A stretch of 16,125 bases of DNA from Sporichthyaceae bacterium (GTDB lineage: Bacteria > Actinomycetota > Actinomycetes > JACCUZ01): assembly GCA_013698395.1 (NCBI GenBank), contig JACCUZ010000297.1, positions 1-16,125 of the forward strand, read 5' to 3'. The translations under genes were made by a program, and so were the position numbers. The notes beneath the pieces are model-generated. The model did no database searches, had not been told where the DNA came from, and saw only the letters and a list, made by a program, of their open reading frames with translations. This document shows positions 1-7,398 of this stretch, piece by piece; the first letter of the stretch is position 1; each line of letters opens with the position of its first letter.

Positions 1-758
1 ACTCCACGAAGGCCGAGGTCGTGCAACGGGTCGATGACGCGGTGGCCGATATCCCAGGCGTGGTCGGCATCGCCGGTGTCGGTGCGACTGTCCTTGACTA
101 CATCAACGCCGTGTACAAGAAGTTCCCGTACTCGTTGGGCCTGATCGCGCTGGTCACGTTCCTGCTGCTGGTGCGGACCTTCCGGTCGATCCTGCTGCCC
201 GTCAAGGCGGTCCTGCTCAACGTCATCTCGGTTGCGGCGACGTTCGGCGCGACCGTCCTCTTCTGGCAGGAGGGCTACGGCTCGGAGCAGATCTTCGGTA
301 TCGAGCCGACCGGTGCGGTGACCTTCTGGCTGCCGGTGCTGATCTTCGCGTTCCTCTTCGGCCTGTCCATGGACTACGAGGTCTTCATCCTGGCTCGGAT
401 GCGCGAGGAGTACGACAAGAGCGGTGACACCGACGATGCCGTCGTCACCGGGCTGGCTCGGACAGGACGGCTGGTGACCGGGGCAGCGATGATCCTCTTC
501 CTGGCGTTCCTTGCGCTGGCGTCGTCGCCGGGCACCGACATCAAGGTCTTCGCGACAGCACTCGGTGTGGGCATCCTGCTCGACGCCACCATTGTCCGAG
601 CGCTCATGGTGCCAGCGCTCGTGTCGCTGTTCGGGCGGTGGAACTGGTGGCTGCCGTCCTGGGCGGCCCGGCCTCTGCGGGTGGAGCCGCACGCCGCCAT
701 CCCAGAGCAGCGCCGTGGCGCTCCGGACCGGCAGGAGACCACGACTGCGCGGCGGTGA
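1..758 (+). CDS. MMPL-family (RND-type) membrane transporter, C-terminal part
   Basis: Only the C-terminal 250 or so residues are present; the frame is open to the left edge (reading from base 3), so the GTG at 21 is internal. MMPL proteins are inner-membrane exporters of the RND superfamily and move lipids or other hydrophobic molecules using the proton gradient. Visible here are several strongly hydrophobic segments (for example SLGLIALVTFLLLV and FWLPVLIFAFLFGL). The family hallmark GLSMDYEVFILARMREEY follows, with its intramembrane acidic pair, then two more membrane helices (MILFLAFLALASS and the VGILLDATIVRALMVPAL stretch) and a short charged cytoplasmic tail. The family is usually about 700-750 residues, so roughly two thirds lies outside. 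The stop is 2 bases from the stop of the opposing PAP2 gene. The substrate cannot be told from this part. Confidence 0.9.
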   Translation, partial: STKAEVVQRVDDAVADIPGVVGIAGVGATVLDYINAVYKKFPYSLGLIALVTFLLLVRTFRSILLPVKAVLLNVISVAATFGATVLFWQEGYGSEQIFGIEPTGAVTFWLPVLIFAFLFGLSMDYEVFILARMREEYDKSGDTDDAVVTGLARTGRLVTGAAMILFLAFLALASSPGTDIKVFATALGVGILLDATIVRALMVPALVSLFGRWNWWLPSWAARPLRVEPHAAIPEQRRGAPDRQETTTARR

Positions 759-760
759 CG

Positions 761-1399
761 TCAGGCACCGCGCCCTCCGCCACGCCGTTGACCACGCCGG
801 GCACGTGCCCCCTGGAGGGTGTTGAGAACCGCCAGCCAGAAGCCCGCGACGAGCCACCCGGCGAGCATGTCGCTGGGGTAGTGCCGCCCGAGAGCGAGCT
901 GGCCCGCTGCGATCAGAAGCAGCACCACCGACGCCACGGCGATGACGATTCGACGGCCACCGGTGGCCAGCCGTCTCCCGATCGCGAGGACCGCCGCGCC
1001 GACCAGAGCGGCACTCACCGCGGCATGCCCACTGGGATAGGAACCCGCCGATACCTCGCCGGCGATTTCCACGAGTCCCGGACGCTCGCGGTCCACCGCC
1101 GTCTTGAGCAAAGGGTTGACAACGGCCACCACCAGGACGCCCACCACGAGCAGAGTTGCCGCCTCTCGACGACGAGCCGCGAGCAGGACCGCCGAGCCCA
1201 CCACGAGGACGACCAACATGGGGATGGTGCCCGTAGCGTCGGAGAGAGCCTGCCACCCATGCCACATCGGGTTCTCTCGCTCGAGGACGACCTGGCGGAG
1301 CAGGCTCCTCTCGCCCGGCACCGTCCCGTTCAGCATGACCGCGGCCGTCAGGACGGCGAACCCCACGGCGAAGCCGGCCGCGGGCGAGACAGCGCGCAA
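761..1399 (-). CDS. PAP2-family membrane phosphatase (phosphatidic acid phosphatase type 2)
   Basis: The 212-residue integral membrane protein carries the PAP2/acid phosphatase signature: motif 1 KTAVDRERP (K99, R106, P107), motif 2 SYPSGH (residues 121-125, H125 general acid) and motif 3 ending HYPSD (nucleophile H173, D177). Hydrophobic segments surround these motifs. The family dephosphorylates lipid phosphates such as phosphatidate or undecaprenyl diphosphate at the membrane. Oddity: the motif 3 arginine, six residues before the nucleophilic His, is Gln167 here, although an arginine (R172) sits next to the His. The start chosen is TTG, 17 bases after the thioesterase stop. No Shine-Dalgarno precedes it, so the start is uncertain; a later in-frame ATG codes for residue 22 but would cut into the first hydrophobic segment. 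It is the last gene of the ettA-thioesterase-PAP2 run and ends in a basic, glycine-rich tail. Confidence 0.88.
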   Translation of the reverse strand: MRAVSPAAGFAVGFAVLTAAVMLNGTVPGERSLLRQVVLERENPMWHGWQALSDATGTIPMLVVLVVGSAVLLAARRREAATLLVVGVLVVAVVNPLLKTAVDRERPGLVEIAGEVSAGSYPSGHAAVSAALVGAAVLAIGRRLATGGRRIVIAVASVVLLLIAAGQLALGRHYPSDMLAGWLVAGFWLAVLNTLQGARARRGQRRGGGRGA

Positions 1400-1416
1400 C
1401 GAGAATGGGGAGAGGC

Positions 1417-1833
1417 TCAGGACTGCACCGGCTCCAGGTACTTCACCAGGAACCGTCGTTCTTCGTCGCTGACCCTGCGCGGCCGGCCCGCCTCCAGGTC
1501 GAACGTCACGAGCACGGAGGCGGCGTCGGCGAAAACCGTGCTCTCGTCACGGACCTCGTAGCGCATCTCGAACGACGCACCCTTGATCGCGCCGACCCAC
1601 ATCTCGATGTCGACCCCACGCGAGTGGAAGACGAGCGGCTGCCGATAGCTGATCTGGTGGCGTGCGACGAGAACTCCCTCGGACAGGGCCTTCGCGCCCA
1701 GCTCGGCGCCCATGCGGAACAGCATGTCCACCCGCGCCTCCTCGAGGTAGGTCAGGAAGACGACGTTGTTCACGTGACCGTAGGCGTCCATGTCGGACCA
1801 GCGCATCGGGCAGCGGAACGTGTGCCGGGTCAT
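1417..1833 (-). CDS. Acyl-CoA thioesterase, 4HBT hot-dog fold (YbgC/FadM-like)
   Basis: The 138-residue protein has the size of a single hot-dog domain. The N-terminal motif RWSDMDAYGHVNN (residues 11-23) is the classic 4-hydroxybenzoyl-CoA thioesterase signature, with an Asp (D16) at the catalytic position followed by the GHVNN turn that precedes the long hot-dog helix. The family hydrolyses acyl-CoA thioesters in the cytoplasm; the acyl chain used here is unknown. The ATG start is supported by a GAGG Shine-Dalgarno about 6 bases upstream. It lies 26 bases downstream of ettA and 17 bases upstream of PAP2 on the same strand, so the three are probably cotranscribed. From memory, M. tuberculosis has the same EttA (Rv2477c) and thioesterase (Rv2475c) proximity, which supports vertical descent. 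Confidence 0.9.
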   Translation of the reverse strand: MTRHTFRCPMRWSDMDAYGHVNNVVFLTYLEEARVDMLFRMGAELGAKALSEGVLVARHQISYRQPLVFHSRGVDIEMWVGAIKGASFEMRYEVRDESTVFADAASVLVTFDLEAGRPRRVSDEERRFLVKYLEPVQS

Positions 1834-1859
1834 GTCCTCAACCTGTCAGGGAACAGGCG

Positions 1860-3524
<1,665 letters not shown>

Positions 3525-3601
3525 TCGACCACCCTAGGCGGTACGTCGTCGCCCCCCTGCCGGACGAGGTCCCCTGCGGGGTCCAACCGAAGCGCCCTGG
3601 G

Positions 3602-3607
3602 TACCTT
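3602..3607 (+). promoter_or_regulatory. Possible -10 element (TACCTT) for a leaderless GH43 transcript
   Basis: TACCTT, of the TAnnnT type, ends 6 bases before the GTG start of the GH43 gene. No Shine-Dalgarno lies between them, so transcription would begin at or next to the start codon. No convincing -35 is visible. This is inferred from position only. Confidence 0.3.
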
Positions 3608-3613
3608 TCCGCC

Positions 3614-4618
3614 GTGCGGCCACACCACGACGGAGTACAGCTTCCAATCGTCCTGCTTCTGATCCTGACGCTGGTGGGGTGCGTCGGCGCAGAGTCCGCC
3701 AAGGGCCGATCCGGTGGCGAACCCGAGAGTGGGGCACCGGCCGTACCGACGCCGGTCATCGACCAGGACTTCGCCGACCCTGACGTGCTCCACGTCGACG
3801 GCACCTACTACGCCTACGCCACCCAACGCAGGGACGGCAGCAGCAACGTGCAGTTGGCCACCTCGACCGACCTGAAGACCTGGCGCGTCGCGGAACAGGA
3901 CGCGCTGCCCAAGCTGCCCGACTGGGCCACGAACGGTCGGACCTGGGCGCCTGACGTCGCGGCGGTCGCAGACGGTTACGTGATGTACCTGACGGCGTGG
4001 GACATCGACAGCGCCCGGCAGTGCATCGGCGTGGCGCGTAGCGGCTCCCCGACGGGTCCGTTCAGGCCCGTCGGGGAGGACTCCCTCATCTGCCCCATCC
4101 GTAGGGGCGGCGCGATCGACGCCGCCACGTACGTGGAGCAAGACGGGACCCGGTACCTGCTGTGGAAGAACGACGGAAACTGTTGTGGAAAACCGACCTG
4201 GGTGCACCTGCAGCGCATGTCCGCCGACGGCCTACGCACGACCGGCAAGGCCCATCGGTTGATCAGGCAGGACCAGGCCTGGGAGGGCGAGCTGGTCGAG
4301 GCGCCCACGCTGGTGCGCCGCGGCTCGGCCTACGTCCTGTTCTACTCCGCCAACTTCTACGGCGACGGGCGGTATTCCACCGGCTACGCGGTCGCCGAGC
4401 GGCTGCGCGGGCCGTACGTCAAGGCGGACCAGCCGTTCCTCACCACGGAGAGCACCAGCATCACCGGACCGGGGGGCCAGGACGTCATCTCCGACCCGGC
4501 AGGGAAGACGTACCTCGCCTTCCACGGCTGGGACGAAGCCGTCATCTACCGGGGAATGTTCATAGCGGAGCTGGAGTGGCGCGGGACCACGCCGATACCG
4601 CCGGATACCGCCCCGTGA
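3614..4618 (+). CDS. Secreted lipoprotein, glycoside hydrolase family 43-like
   Basis: The 334-residue protein starts with a short lipoprotein signal (hydrophobic PIVLLLILTL followed by lipobox LVGC, lipidated C23) and a Gly/Pro/Ser linker, so it should be anchored on the outer face of the membrane. From about residue 50 it follows the five-bladed beta-propeller pattern of GH43. The general base is in FADPDVL (D56), the pKa-modulating Asp in GGAIDAATYV (D169) and the general acid in ELVEAPTL (E229), followed by the strand SAYVLFYSA typical of the family. GH43 enzymes cleave arabinose- or xylose-containing polysaccharides; the exact substrate cannot be read from the sequence. The paired cysteines C190-C191 after WKNDGN are unusual. 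The GTG start is the only one that gives a complete signal peptide. The gene diverges from ettA, and its last 73 bases overlap the opposing LPXTG-protein gene. Confidence 0.85.
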   Translation: MRPHHDGVQLPIVLLLILTLVGCVGAESAKGRSGGEPESGAPAVPTPVIDQDFADPDVLHVDGTYYAYATQRRDGSSNVQLATSTDLKTWRVAEQDALPKLPDWATNGRTWAPDVAAVADGYVMYLTAWDIDSARQCIGVARSGSPTGPFRPVGEDSLICPIRRGGAIDAATYVEQDGTRYLLWKNDGNCCGKPTWVHLQRMSADGLRTTGKAHRLIRQDQAWEGELVEAPTLVRRGSAYVLFYSANFYGDGRYSTGYAVAERLRGPYVKADQPFLTTESTSITGPGGQDVISDPAGKTYLAFHGWDEAVIYRGMFIAELEWRGTTPIPPDTAP

Positions 4619-5256
4619 GCTGGGTCTCCCCCAGTCCTGGAGCTGGCCGAGAGCCGCATCCCGATCATGGTCAGCACGACGCCGACGGCCAGGCCACTGA
4701 GCCCCGAGACCCACCAGACCGGTCTGGAGGTCCCGGTTCCTGCCCGCTGGCCGGTCAGCGGGAGCGACTGCTCAGCGACGGCAGCCGCCGCCGGCGTGGG
4801 GGCGGCTCGGCCGACTCCAAGTCGGTCCAGCAGGGCGGCGAGTGCCTTTCCGCGTACGGCGGTGTGCCAGGCGACCGGGCTGTCCCAGAGGCTGCTCGAC
4901 TCCCCGGTGGCTGTCTGGGTTGAGATCCAGGGTCCGCCGTCCGCGTCGAAGTAGACCCGGTCGACTCGCCAGACCGTGACGTCATGGATCAACCACGTCA
5001 ACGTCACAGCGGGCCCGGAGTCGTGGCTGGTGCCGGACGGGTCCACCGTCCCAGCGGCTCCGCTGGGCTCGAACGCGCCGACGAGGTCGGCCAGGGCCTC
5101 GTAGTCGGGGTCGCCGGTGTAGAGGGACGCGGTCTGACCGGTGCCGGGCAGGACCAGCAGCACGCTCGTGGGGCCACCTGCCCAGGCCGGTCCCGCAGCG
5201 AGCAACGACATCAGCGTGATCGCGAGTGCAGCGAGGGAGGCGCAGGATCGGCGCAT
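4546..5256 (-). CDS. Secreted protein of unknown function with an LPLTG sortase-type anchor
   Basis: I do not recognise the core domain. The 236-residue protein has a clear Sec signal peptide (MRRS, then a hydrophobic core, with a cut near AWA-GG, residue 26). A compact extracellular domain (about 27-150, with many Trp, Asp and Thr) follows, then an Ala/Pro linker and LPLTG at 165-169. A hydrophobic helix (about 180-200) and a short basic stretch (MRLSASSR) come next. That order is a cell-wall sorting signal, so attachment to peptidoglycan by a sortase is likely. Oddities are the 11-residue gap between LPLTG and the helix, and about 30 extra residues after the basic stretch, all or most of them antisense to the GH43 gene; the tail may be a 3' extension. 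The ATG has a strong GGAGGA Shine-Dalgarno. It lies 59 bases after the anti-sigma-like gene, probably in the same transcript. Confidence 0.82.
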   Translation of the reverse strand: MRRSCASLAALAITLMSLLAAGPAWAGGPTSVLLVLPGTGQTASLYTGDPDYEALADLVGAFEPSGAAGTVDPSGTSHDSGPAVTLTWLIHDVTVWRVDRVYFDADGGPWISTQTATGESSSLWDSPVAWHTAVRGKALAALLDRLGVGRAAPTPAAAAVAEQSLPLTGQRAGTGTSRPVWWVSGLSGLAVGVVLTMIGMRLSASSRTGGDPAHGAVSGGIGVVPRHSSSAMNIPR

Positions 5257-5315
5257 GAGGTCTCCTCCGGTGACGGTGGCCTTGGTACACCGCAGCGCCT
5301 GTTCAGGTTCCGGGT

Positions 5316-6086
5316 TCAGGGAATCGTCGCGGCCGAGCCGGCGACCTGTCTTGCCTGCGCGAGGGTGAGGTCTCCTTCGATGCGAAGCGTTGACTCCCCG
5401 TGCTCCCAGATCAGGGTGTGTCCCGCGAGGCGCGCGGTCTCGGTGCGGCGAGTCCCGTCAGCGTCAAGTACGACGACCTCGTGCGGCCGGTCGAACCACA
5501 GGGCGAACGACCCGTTCACCGACGTGAACTCGACGTCGGGCGCAGTCTTGGCGAACACATAGTCCAGCCGGCCCTCGAACTCGTCCAGGCGCACGAGCCC
5601 GTAGCGGGTATCGGTCCAGCTCATCGACAACAGCCTGCGGTCGCTCGAGACCGCAACGCCTTCGGGAGCCCCGAGCGTGGTCGGGACGAGGGGCTCGAAG
5701 GCAACCAGCCTTCTCGCCGCCTCCAGAGACAACCCCGCAGCAACCGTTGGTGGCGGCGAGCCCACGGAGGGGCTCGGGGTCGAGCCGAGGCGGACGCCGA
5801 CGCCCGCGAAACTGAACCAGTCAGCCACCGCTGCCCGGACCGGCGGCGTGCCGAGCGCTGCCAGCACGACCGCCGTCACCACGACGACAACGCGTCGGCG
5901 CCGGGCGACCACCTGGGCAGTGCGACCCAGGAGCCGCGGCCGGCTGGCCGTCACCGGCTCCGAATCTGAGATCCGCGCCATCACCGCGACGCTCACGCGC
6001 GTAGCTGACTCCCGCTGAGAAGGAAGCTCGCGGCCGAGGGCCGCAAGATCAGCGACGAGGGCGTCGTAATCCCGGTCAGGTGCCAC
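5316..6086 (-). CDS. Membrane-anchored anti-sigma-factor-like protein, partner of the ECF sigma factor
   Basis: The 256-residue protein has an N-terminal cytoplasmic part of about 64 residues and a single membrane helix (about 65-80, after ARRRR, giving an N-in orientation). A Pro/Ser-rich linker and an extracytoplasmic beta-rich domain of about 150 residues follow. Topology and position point to an anti-sigma factor that holds the sigma factor at the membrane. There is no Cys or His in the cytoplasmic part, so it lacks the zinc-binding HxxxCxxC motif of ZAS anti-sigma proteins. The outer domain resembles the loosely defined DUF4367-type domains seen in sigma-linked membrane proteins, which is inference from pattern only. 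The GTG start lies inside the end of the sigma gene (11-base overlap), with GGGAGG about 6 bases upstream, so the two are translationally coupled. Confidence 0.8.
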   Translation of the reverse strand: MAPDRDYDALVADLAALGRELPSQRESATRVSVAVMARISDSEPVTASRPRLLGRTAQVVARRRRVVVVVTAVVLAALGTPPVRAAVADWFSFAGVGVRLGSTPSPSVGSPPPTVAAGLSLEAARRLVAFEPLVPTTLGAPEGVAVSSDRRLLSMSWTDTRYGLVRLDEFEGRLDYVFAKTAPDVEFTSVNGSFALWFDRPHEVVVLDADGTRRTETARLAGHTLIWEHGESTLRIEGDLTLAQARQVAGSAATIP

Positions 6087-6708
6087 GGCCCACCTCCCTC
6101 TTACCGGCCTCGTGTCCGCTACCGGAGACCGAGTCCAGGCGCGCGAGCTCCGACGACAGCTCCCTGAGCGCGCGATGGAGCCGGGACTTCACCGTGCCAC
6201 GCGGCAACGCAAGCACCGTTGCCGTGTCGGCCTCGTCGAGGTCCAGCAGGTAGCGGCAGACCACGACCTGGCGATGGACCTCGGACAGTCGCGACAGCCC
6301 GCGAACCAGTTGGGTACGCCGCTCCCCTGAGAGCACCGCAGCAGCCGGGTCCTCCTCCTCCGCCATCCTCAACAGCGGCTCGGTCCCCTCCCACGCCGAC
6401 TTTTCGCGCGCCGCTCTTCGCCCAGCGCTCCGGTGCAGGTTGCGGGTCTCGTTCGTGACGATCTGCAACAGCCACGGCCGGAACGCCGCCCCCTCGCGGA
6501 ACCGGCCGAGCGCCGAGTAGGCCTTGACGAACGCCTCCTGAACGACGTCCTCCGCGTCTGGTCCGGCGCCGAGCAGGGCCGCCGTGCGCAGCGCCACCGG
6601 TGCGTAGCGACGAACCAGCTCCGCGTACGCGTCGCGGTCACCTGCGCGCACCCGGGCCAGGACTGCGAGATCGTCGCTGCAGCTGATCGGGCTCCCGTCT
6701 CCTTCCAC
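6076..6708 (-). CDS. ECF-family RNA polymerase sigma factor
   Basis: The 210-residue protein has the two-domain ECF layout. Region 2 contains ARVRAGDRDAYAELVRRYAP (19-37), the core-binding segment DAEDVVQEAFVKAY (51-64) and FRPWLLQIVTNETRN (76-90). After a short linker, region 4 holds LSRLSEVHRQVVVCRYLLD and the DNA-binding helix-turn-helix ending in LPRGTVKSRLHRAL (168-181), which reads the -35 element. ECF sigma factors direct RNA polymerase to stress or envelope regulons. The GTG start has no Shine-Dalgarno in front but lies just after a likely ECF promoter (6720-6746), so the message may be nearly leaderless. The purine-rich GAAGGAG lies just inside the frame and serves no visible start. 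The 3' end overlaps the anti-sigma-like gene by 11 bases. Confidence 0.93.
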   Translation of the reverse strand: MEGDGSPISCSDDLAVLARVRAGDRDAYAELVRRYAPVALRTAALLGAGPDAEDVVQEAFVKAYSALGRFREGAAFRPWLLQIVTNETRNLHRSAGRRAAREKSAWEGTEPLLRMAEEEDPAAAVLSGERRTQLVRGLSRLSEVHRQVVVCRYLLDLDEADTATVLALPRGTVKSRLHRALRELSSELARLDSVSGSGHEAGKREVGRGT

Positions 6709-6719
6709 GCGTGCCGTGT

Positions 6720-6746
6720 CTACACCGCAGGAAGGCTCGGGGTTCC
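6720..6746 (-). promoter_or_regulatory. Probable ECF-type autoregulatory promoter of the sigma gene
   Basis: On the minus strand GGAAC (6746-6742) is followed, 16 bases later, by GTGTAG (6725-6720). GGAAC is the common -35 core of ECF promoters and the spacing is right. A start site about 7 bases further on would lie some 5 bases before the GTG start at 6708. The -35 sits inside an imperfect dyad, GGTTC-2-GAACC (6741-6752). Recognition by this particular sigma factor is inferred. Confidence 0.55.
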
Positions 6747-6774
6747 CGAACCGCTCAGCGCGACCATCCCATGG

Positions 6775-7260
6775 CTACGCCGCGGTGGGCGACAGGTCCC
6801 GAGGATCCCCGACGGCGCCGGTCTCCTGCCGGACCAATGTGCTGGCCTGTTCCTCGTTGTCGTCGTCCTCGGGCTCGAAGTCGTGCTGCCCGGCCACGAC
6901 GCTGGCCTTGGTGAAACGGCTCACCCCCCACGTCAGGTCGTGGCCGACGGCGTAGGCCTCGACCTCGTTCGTCGTGATGCGCACGCCCTCCTTGTTATCG
7001 AAGCCGCGGATGCGCAGCCTCCCGTGGACGAACACCGGCTCGCCCATCTTGATGCTGTCCAGCACGTTGTCACCGGTGTTGCGCCAGCACGTGACCGACC
7101 AGAACACCGTGTCCCCGTCGCGCCAGCCGTTGAGCGACCGGTCGTACCGGCGCTCGGTTGACGCCAATCGGAAGGACACCAAGCGCGTTCCGTTGGCAGT
7201 CACCCGCAAACTCGGCTCCTTGGCCACGTTGCCCACAACCGTGATCGTCGTCTCCTTCAC
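6775..7260 (-). CDS. ssb: Single-stranded DNA-binding protein, SsbB-type paralogue
   Basis: The 161-residue protein is an OB-fold SSB. It opens with ETTITVVGNVAKEPSLR, continues with VSFRLASTERRYD and a conserved TVFWSVTCWRNTGDNV strand, and then has GEPVFVHGRLRIRGF. Its length and the N-terminal wording match the second actinobacterial SSB rather than the replicative SsbA. It lacks the DDDIPF-like C-terminal tip that recruits partner proteins. An acidic run (FEPEDDDNEEQ) lies about 35 residues before the end, and the protein finishes in PTAA. The family binds ssDNA; SsbB paralogues are linked with chromosome segregation in sporulating Streptomyces and with DNA uptake in other bacteria, and the role here is not known. 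The GTG start has GGGGAGG about 6 bases upstream. It follows the dynamin-like pair on the same strand and sits upstream of the sigma gene. Confidence 0.92.
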   Translation of the reverse strand: MKETTITVVGNVAKEPSLRVTANGTRLVSFRLASTERRYDRSLNGWRDGDTVFWSVTCWRNTGDNVLDSIKMGEPVFVHGRLRIRGFDNKEGVRITTNEVEAYAVGHDLTWGVSRFTKASVVAGQHDFEPEDDDNEEQASTLVRQETGAVGDPRDLSPTAA

Positions 7261-7283
7261 TGCTGCCTCCCCTGTCGTCCGGC

Positions 7284-7299
7284 GCGACCGTCGGGTCGC
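7284..7299 (-). promoter_or_regulatory. Perfect inverted repeat in the ssb upstream region
   Basis: GCGACC and GGTCGC are exact complements separated by 4 bases, 24 bases upstream of the ssb GTG and just ahead of its Shine-Dalgarno. It could be an operator or a 5' leader hairpin. At 6 bp in GC-rich DNA it could also be chance. Confidence 0.3.
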
Positions 7300-7370
7300 T
7301 CACGCACCGACCATGCGGGACGCTGACCAGTCGCACCATCCTTCGGGACCGATCTGGGGACGGCGCGCGA

Positions 7371-7390
7371 CATCCACGCGGCTGTGGATG
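7371..7390 (-). terminator. Possible hairpin terminator after the dynamin-like pair
   Basis: CATCCAC and GTGGATG form a 7-bp perfect stem with a 6-base loop, starting 8 bases after the stop of the second dynamin-like gene. No T tract follows, as is usual for the L-shaped terminators of actinobacteria. Its place in the 138-base gap before ssb suggests it separates the two transcripts, at least in part. Confidence 0.4.
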
Positions 7391-7398
7391 ATGGCGTT

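Noticed and set aside
638..1561. A long plus-strand open frame after the MMPL gene
   Set aside because: It is antisense to the PAP2 gene and part of the thioesterase gene, both of which show family motifs.
1842..1857. CCTGT/ACAGG inverted repeat between ettA and the thioesterase gene
   Set aside because: A 5-bp stem in a 26-base gap inside a probable operon is too weak to call a terminator.
5301..5319. Two GTTCAGG copies between the LPXTG and anti-sigma-like genes
   Set aside because: They are 7 bases long, one overlaps the anti-sigma stop, and no function or wider pattern supports them.
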